A DNA stretch of 7,675 nucleotides, taken from assembly GCA_002707335.2 (NCBI GenBank), contig PAMN02000063.1, forward strand, positions 30,087-37,761. Direction: 5' to 3'. Numbering within the stretch: position 1 is the stretch's first letter; each line of letters starts with the position of its first letter. A program made the translations under genes and the position numbers. Positions 6,221-7,675 of the stretch are shown here, piece by piece. Source of the DNA: Methanobacteriota archaeon (lineage in GTDB: Archaea; Thermoplasmatota; Poseidoniia; Poseidoniales; Poseidoniaceae). The notes beneath the pieces were generated by a model. It was not told the DNA's origin and made no database searches. It was given only the letters and a program-made list of their open reading frames with translations.

Positions 6221-7114
6221 ATGGAGAAAAGTGAGTTATCGTCTTTGACGGTGGCAGAACTGAAAGATAAACTAAAATCAAAAGGTCTCCCTTTGAGTGG
6301 GAATAAGTCTGAATTGATTTCTAGATTAAATGATAACTCAGACGATAAGAAACCACTTAAATCAAAAGGTATACCGCTTGATTCTAAATCTAATCAGGAT
6401 AAGCCTTTTTTCCAATACATCTCAGAAAATGGAATAAAAAACCTTGATATTGACCGATGGGAAGTTGGAAAATATGCCTTGGGCTTCTTTATGGTTGTAT
6501 TTATGTTAATATCACTAAGTTCGACAAGTTGGTATTCTGTAAAATACGTTGATGAGTCCCAAGAAGATTTCTTTGGTGACGAAGTTGACATAAAAGAATC
6601 TTATGAATTCAAATATGGTCTTAGTGGCATAGAGTTTGAAAGTGAGATGAGTTTTGGTATGGACTCGATGTCTGAATCTATTGAGATAGATTACGACCAT
6701 CCGCTGTGCAATGATGATGATGATGAATTACAATGTGGTAAAATGGAGTTGGCATCTAATTTCATCAAGATATTCTTCTGGTTATCAATTTTAACAACAG
6801 CCACTTTGTTAGGTTTATCTATAGCAAAAGGTTTTGGTAAGGTAGATTCTACTATTTTTGATGTAGATTACGATAAAATCCAAAAATGGGGATGGCATTC
6901 AACGGTCTTAATTCCCCTTTCTGCATTGTTAATCTATGCAATAATCGCATTTACATATGACATTGGTGATTTATTTGGTGGCGAAGGAACAAGCGGCCTA
7001 GGTTCTACTTGGTGGCTAATGTTCCTCCTTAATTTGGGATTAGCAGCAGTTGTTTACAACGAAAAGACAACTCAATTCATCGAGTTTGTAAAAGAAAAAT
7101 TACAGCAGAAATGA
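6221..7114 (+). CDS. SAP-domain protein with four transmembrane segments
   Basis: This 297-residue protein opens with a SAP motif at about residues 6-39 (SLTVAELKDKLKSKGLPLSG, then NKSELISRL), a helix-extended loop-helix fold usually associated with DNA or RNA binding. A partial echo, LKSKGIPLD, follows at about 46-54. Predicted membrane segments are at about 85-103, 181-201, 228-246 and 262-279. Between the first two is a roughly 75-residue, strongly acidic loop with Cys163 and Cys172 flanking DDDDE, perhaps an external disulfide-closed or cation-binding loop. An N-terminal SAP domain and C-terminal tail on the same cytoplasmic side would fit a four-helix topology, tethering nucleic acid or a partner to the membrane. 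A GTG at 6212 could add three residues. The ATG is preferred because the TATA box places initiation there and no Shine-Dalgarno is present. The specific function is unknown. Confidence 0.85.
   Translation: MEKSELSSLTVAELKDKLKSKGLPLSGNKSELISRLNDNSDDKKPLKSKGIPLDSKSNQDKPFFQYISENGIKNLDIDRWEVGKYALGFFMVVFMLISLSSTSWYSVKYVDESQEDFFGDEVDIKESYEFKYGLSGIEFESEMSFGMDSMSESIEIDYDHPLCNDDDDELQCGKMELASNFIKIFFWLSILTTATLLGLSIAKGFGKVDSTIFDVDYDKIQKWGWHSTVLIPLSALLIYAIIAFTYDIGDLFGGEGTSGLGSTWWLMFLLNLGLAAVVYNEKTTQFIEFVKEKLQQK
7090..7099 (-). terminator. Oligo-T tract downstream of tRNA-Ser
   Basis: On the minus strand the sequence TTTTTCTTTT begins 27 nt beyond the 3' end of tRNA-Ser. Archaeal RNA polymerase terminates at such T-runs, so this is the likely stop for the tRNA transcript. 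It lies inside the 3' end of the SAP-protein gene and encodes its VKEKL segment on the other strand. Confidence 0.4.
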
Positions 7115-7125
7115 TCAGGATTAAG

Positions 7126-7208
7126 CGCCGAGAGAGAGATTTGAACTCCCGTGTCCAAAGGACAGTGGATTTCGAATCCACCGCAATACCGGGCTATGCG
7201 ATCTCGGC
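7126..7208 (-). tRNA. tRNA-Ser (anticodon CGA)
   Basis: Reading the minus strand, the 83 nt fold as a class II tRNA. The acceptor stem is GCCGAGA/TCTCGGC, with U8. The D stem is GCA/TGC, with an 11-nt loop containing GG. The anticodon stem is GTGGA/TCCAC, with loop TTCGAAA and anticodon CGA, which reads the serine codon UCG. The long variable arm has stem GTCC/GGAC, and the T arm is GGGAG-TTCAAAT-CTCTC. The discriminator base is G73, as expected for tRNA-Ser, whereas archaeal tRNA-Leu normally has A73. There is no intron, and CCA is not encoded and must be added afterwards. A weak TTATGA on the minus strand (about 7234-7239) could be its TATA box, placing initiation a few bases before the 5' end. 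The gene is convergent with the SAP-protein gene, 11 nt apart. Confidence 0.95.
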
Positions 7209-7247
7209 AAACAGAATGCCCACCTGCAAGACCGTCATAAGAGTGAT

Positions 7248-7262
7248 GTTGCTCCCAGCAAC
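7248..7262 (+). promoter_or_regulatory. Hairpin immediately before the ubiquitin-like gene
   Basis: GTTGCT-CCC-AGCAAC is a perfect 6-bp inverted repeat ending 2 nt before the ATG at 7265, where a Shine-Dalgarno would otherwise sit. If transcribed, it could modulate initiation. As DNA, it could be an operator between the divergent tRNA and this gene. Confidence 0.4.
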
Positions 7263-7264
7263 TA

Positions 7265-7465
7265 ATGCAAGTCACATTACTATCAAACGGTGATGAAATT
7301 TCAGTAGAATTAGATAATGGTTCTACAGTTAGACAAGTCTTAGATTTAGCAAAGATACATCCTTCGACAGTGATTGTAAGCTACGAAGATACGGTTCTTC
7401 CTCATTCAACTATCTTAAACGATGATATCAAATTAGATATCACAATCGTTAGTTCAGGTGGCTAA
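7265..7465 (+). CDS. Ubiquitin-like small modifier / sulfur carrier (SAMP, ThiS/MoaD family)
   Basis: A 66-residue beta-grasp protein ending SSGG. A C-terminal Gly-Gly is the defining feature of ThiS, MoaD, Urm1 and archaeal SAMPs: an E1-like enzyme (UbaA/MoeB/ThiF type) adenylates it, and it then carries sulfur as a thiocarboxylate or is conjugated to lysines. The layout fits. A beta strand MQVTLL is followed by a second strand ISVELDNGSTVRQVL leading into the helix, then STVIVSYEDTVLP, a block very like the SAMP2 'VTVLVDGRPVP' region. A last strand LDITIV runs into the Gly-Gly tail. SAMP2-type proteins serve tRNA 2-thiolation and protein tagging, so a link to translation is plausible but not shown. 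No Shine-Dalgarno is visible and a hairpin abuts the start. It is convergent with the next gene with no bases between the stop codons. Confidence 0.88.
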   Translation: MQVTLLSNGDEISVELDNGSTVRQVLDLAKIHPSTVIVSYEDTVLPHSTILNDDIKLDITIVSSGG

Positions 7466-7675
7466 TCACATATAGATGGAATTAGCGGATTCTGACATTT
7501 CACTGATTAAATCCTCAGTTGGTCCTTGATGCATTTCTCTTAGTTTTTCGGCCAGCCTATTTGTCGCATCAATAGGAACGGGAAGTGGTAAACTCCACCA
7601 CTTTCTAACGGTTTCAAGCATTAATTGCGCTGCAACGGGATCCATTGATTTGCCGATAGTAGTAGCAATTACACA
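7466..7675 (-). CDS. C-terminal fragment, possibly PAC2-family protein (runs off right edge)
   Basis: An open frame of 69 codons enters from the right edge and stops at TGA (7466-7468). The visible tail contains TTIGKSMDPVAAQLMLETV, a WW pair, and a charged helical end (LAEKLREMHQGPTEDL). A 'DP-x-AA-xx-x-LE' turn followed by a predicted amphipathic end resembles the C-terminus of archaeal PAC2 / proteasome-assembly-chaperone-like proteins. This rests on pattern memory only, and the catalytic or core part is outside the window. If correct, its neighbour on the other strand, a ubiquitin-like modifier, would make a notable proteasome-modifier pairing. The gene itself is supported by its frame, sensible amino-acid composition and a stop codon abutting that of the neighbour. 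Confidence 0.6.
   Translation of the reverse strand, partial: CVIATTIGKSMDPVAAQLMLETVRKWWSLPLPVPIDATNRLAEKLREMHQGPTEDLISEMSESANSIYM

Noticed and set aside
7072..7293. Short open frames on both strands across the tRNA (7111-7293 plus, 7072-7275 minus)
   Set aside because: They cover the tRNA-Ser gene, whose structure fully explains the sequence, and their translations are just tRNA read as protein.

Overview
The window comes from an archaeal chromosome. The evidence is an archaeal-type ribosomal protein L10e (uL16), the ribosome-recycling ATPase ABCE1/Rli1, a class II tRNA-Ser with no encoded CCA, a small ubiquitin-like protein ending in Gly-Gly, and TATA-like elements instead of bacterial promoters. 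The low G+C content and an acidic-loop membrane protein carrying a SAP domain fit an uncultured marine Thermoplasmatota-type lineage (Marine Group II/III, Poseidoniales-like). That placement is inference, not proof.

Layout. 1-244 (minus): 5' part of a gene for a single-pass membrane protein that runs off the left edge. 245-356: divergent promoter region. 357-896 (plus): L10e. 897-997: spacer with a TATA-like box and a perfect 7-bp hairpin closed by a GCAA tetraloop. 998-2767: ABCE1. 2777-4381 and 4407-6173: two tandem, divergent paralogues. Each joins a Cas4/RecB-like PD-(D/E)XK nuclease core with cysteine ligands to two predicted OB-folds. 6221-7114: SAP-domain protein with four membrane segments, with its own TATA box and a probable leaderless start. 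7126-7208 (minus): tRNA-Ser(CGA). 7265-7465 (plus): SAMP/ThiS/MoaD-like beta-grasp protein. 7466-7675 (minus): C-terminal part of a gene, possibly PAC2-like, that runs off the right edge.

How the genes may work together. L10e and ABCE1 are translation genes. ABCE1 and the first nuclease are 9 nt apart and the second follows after 25 nt, so the three are probably co-transcribed. The two nucleases keep the GExD, DxK and QxxxY catalytic signatures and look like a matched pair of single-strand-binding nucleases, perhaps a heterodimer for repair or nucleic-acid processing.

The two most striking observations are these. (1) The ABCE1 N-terminal domain has lost four of the eight iron-sulfur cysteines normally invariant in this family, so neither canonical [4Fe-4S] cluster can form in the usual way, while the ATPase domains remain intact. 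(2) The linked pair of nuclease-OB-OB paralogues does not match any named repair or CRISPR system I can recognise.
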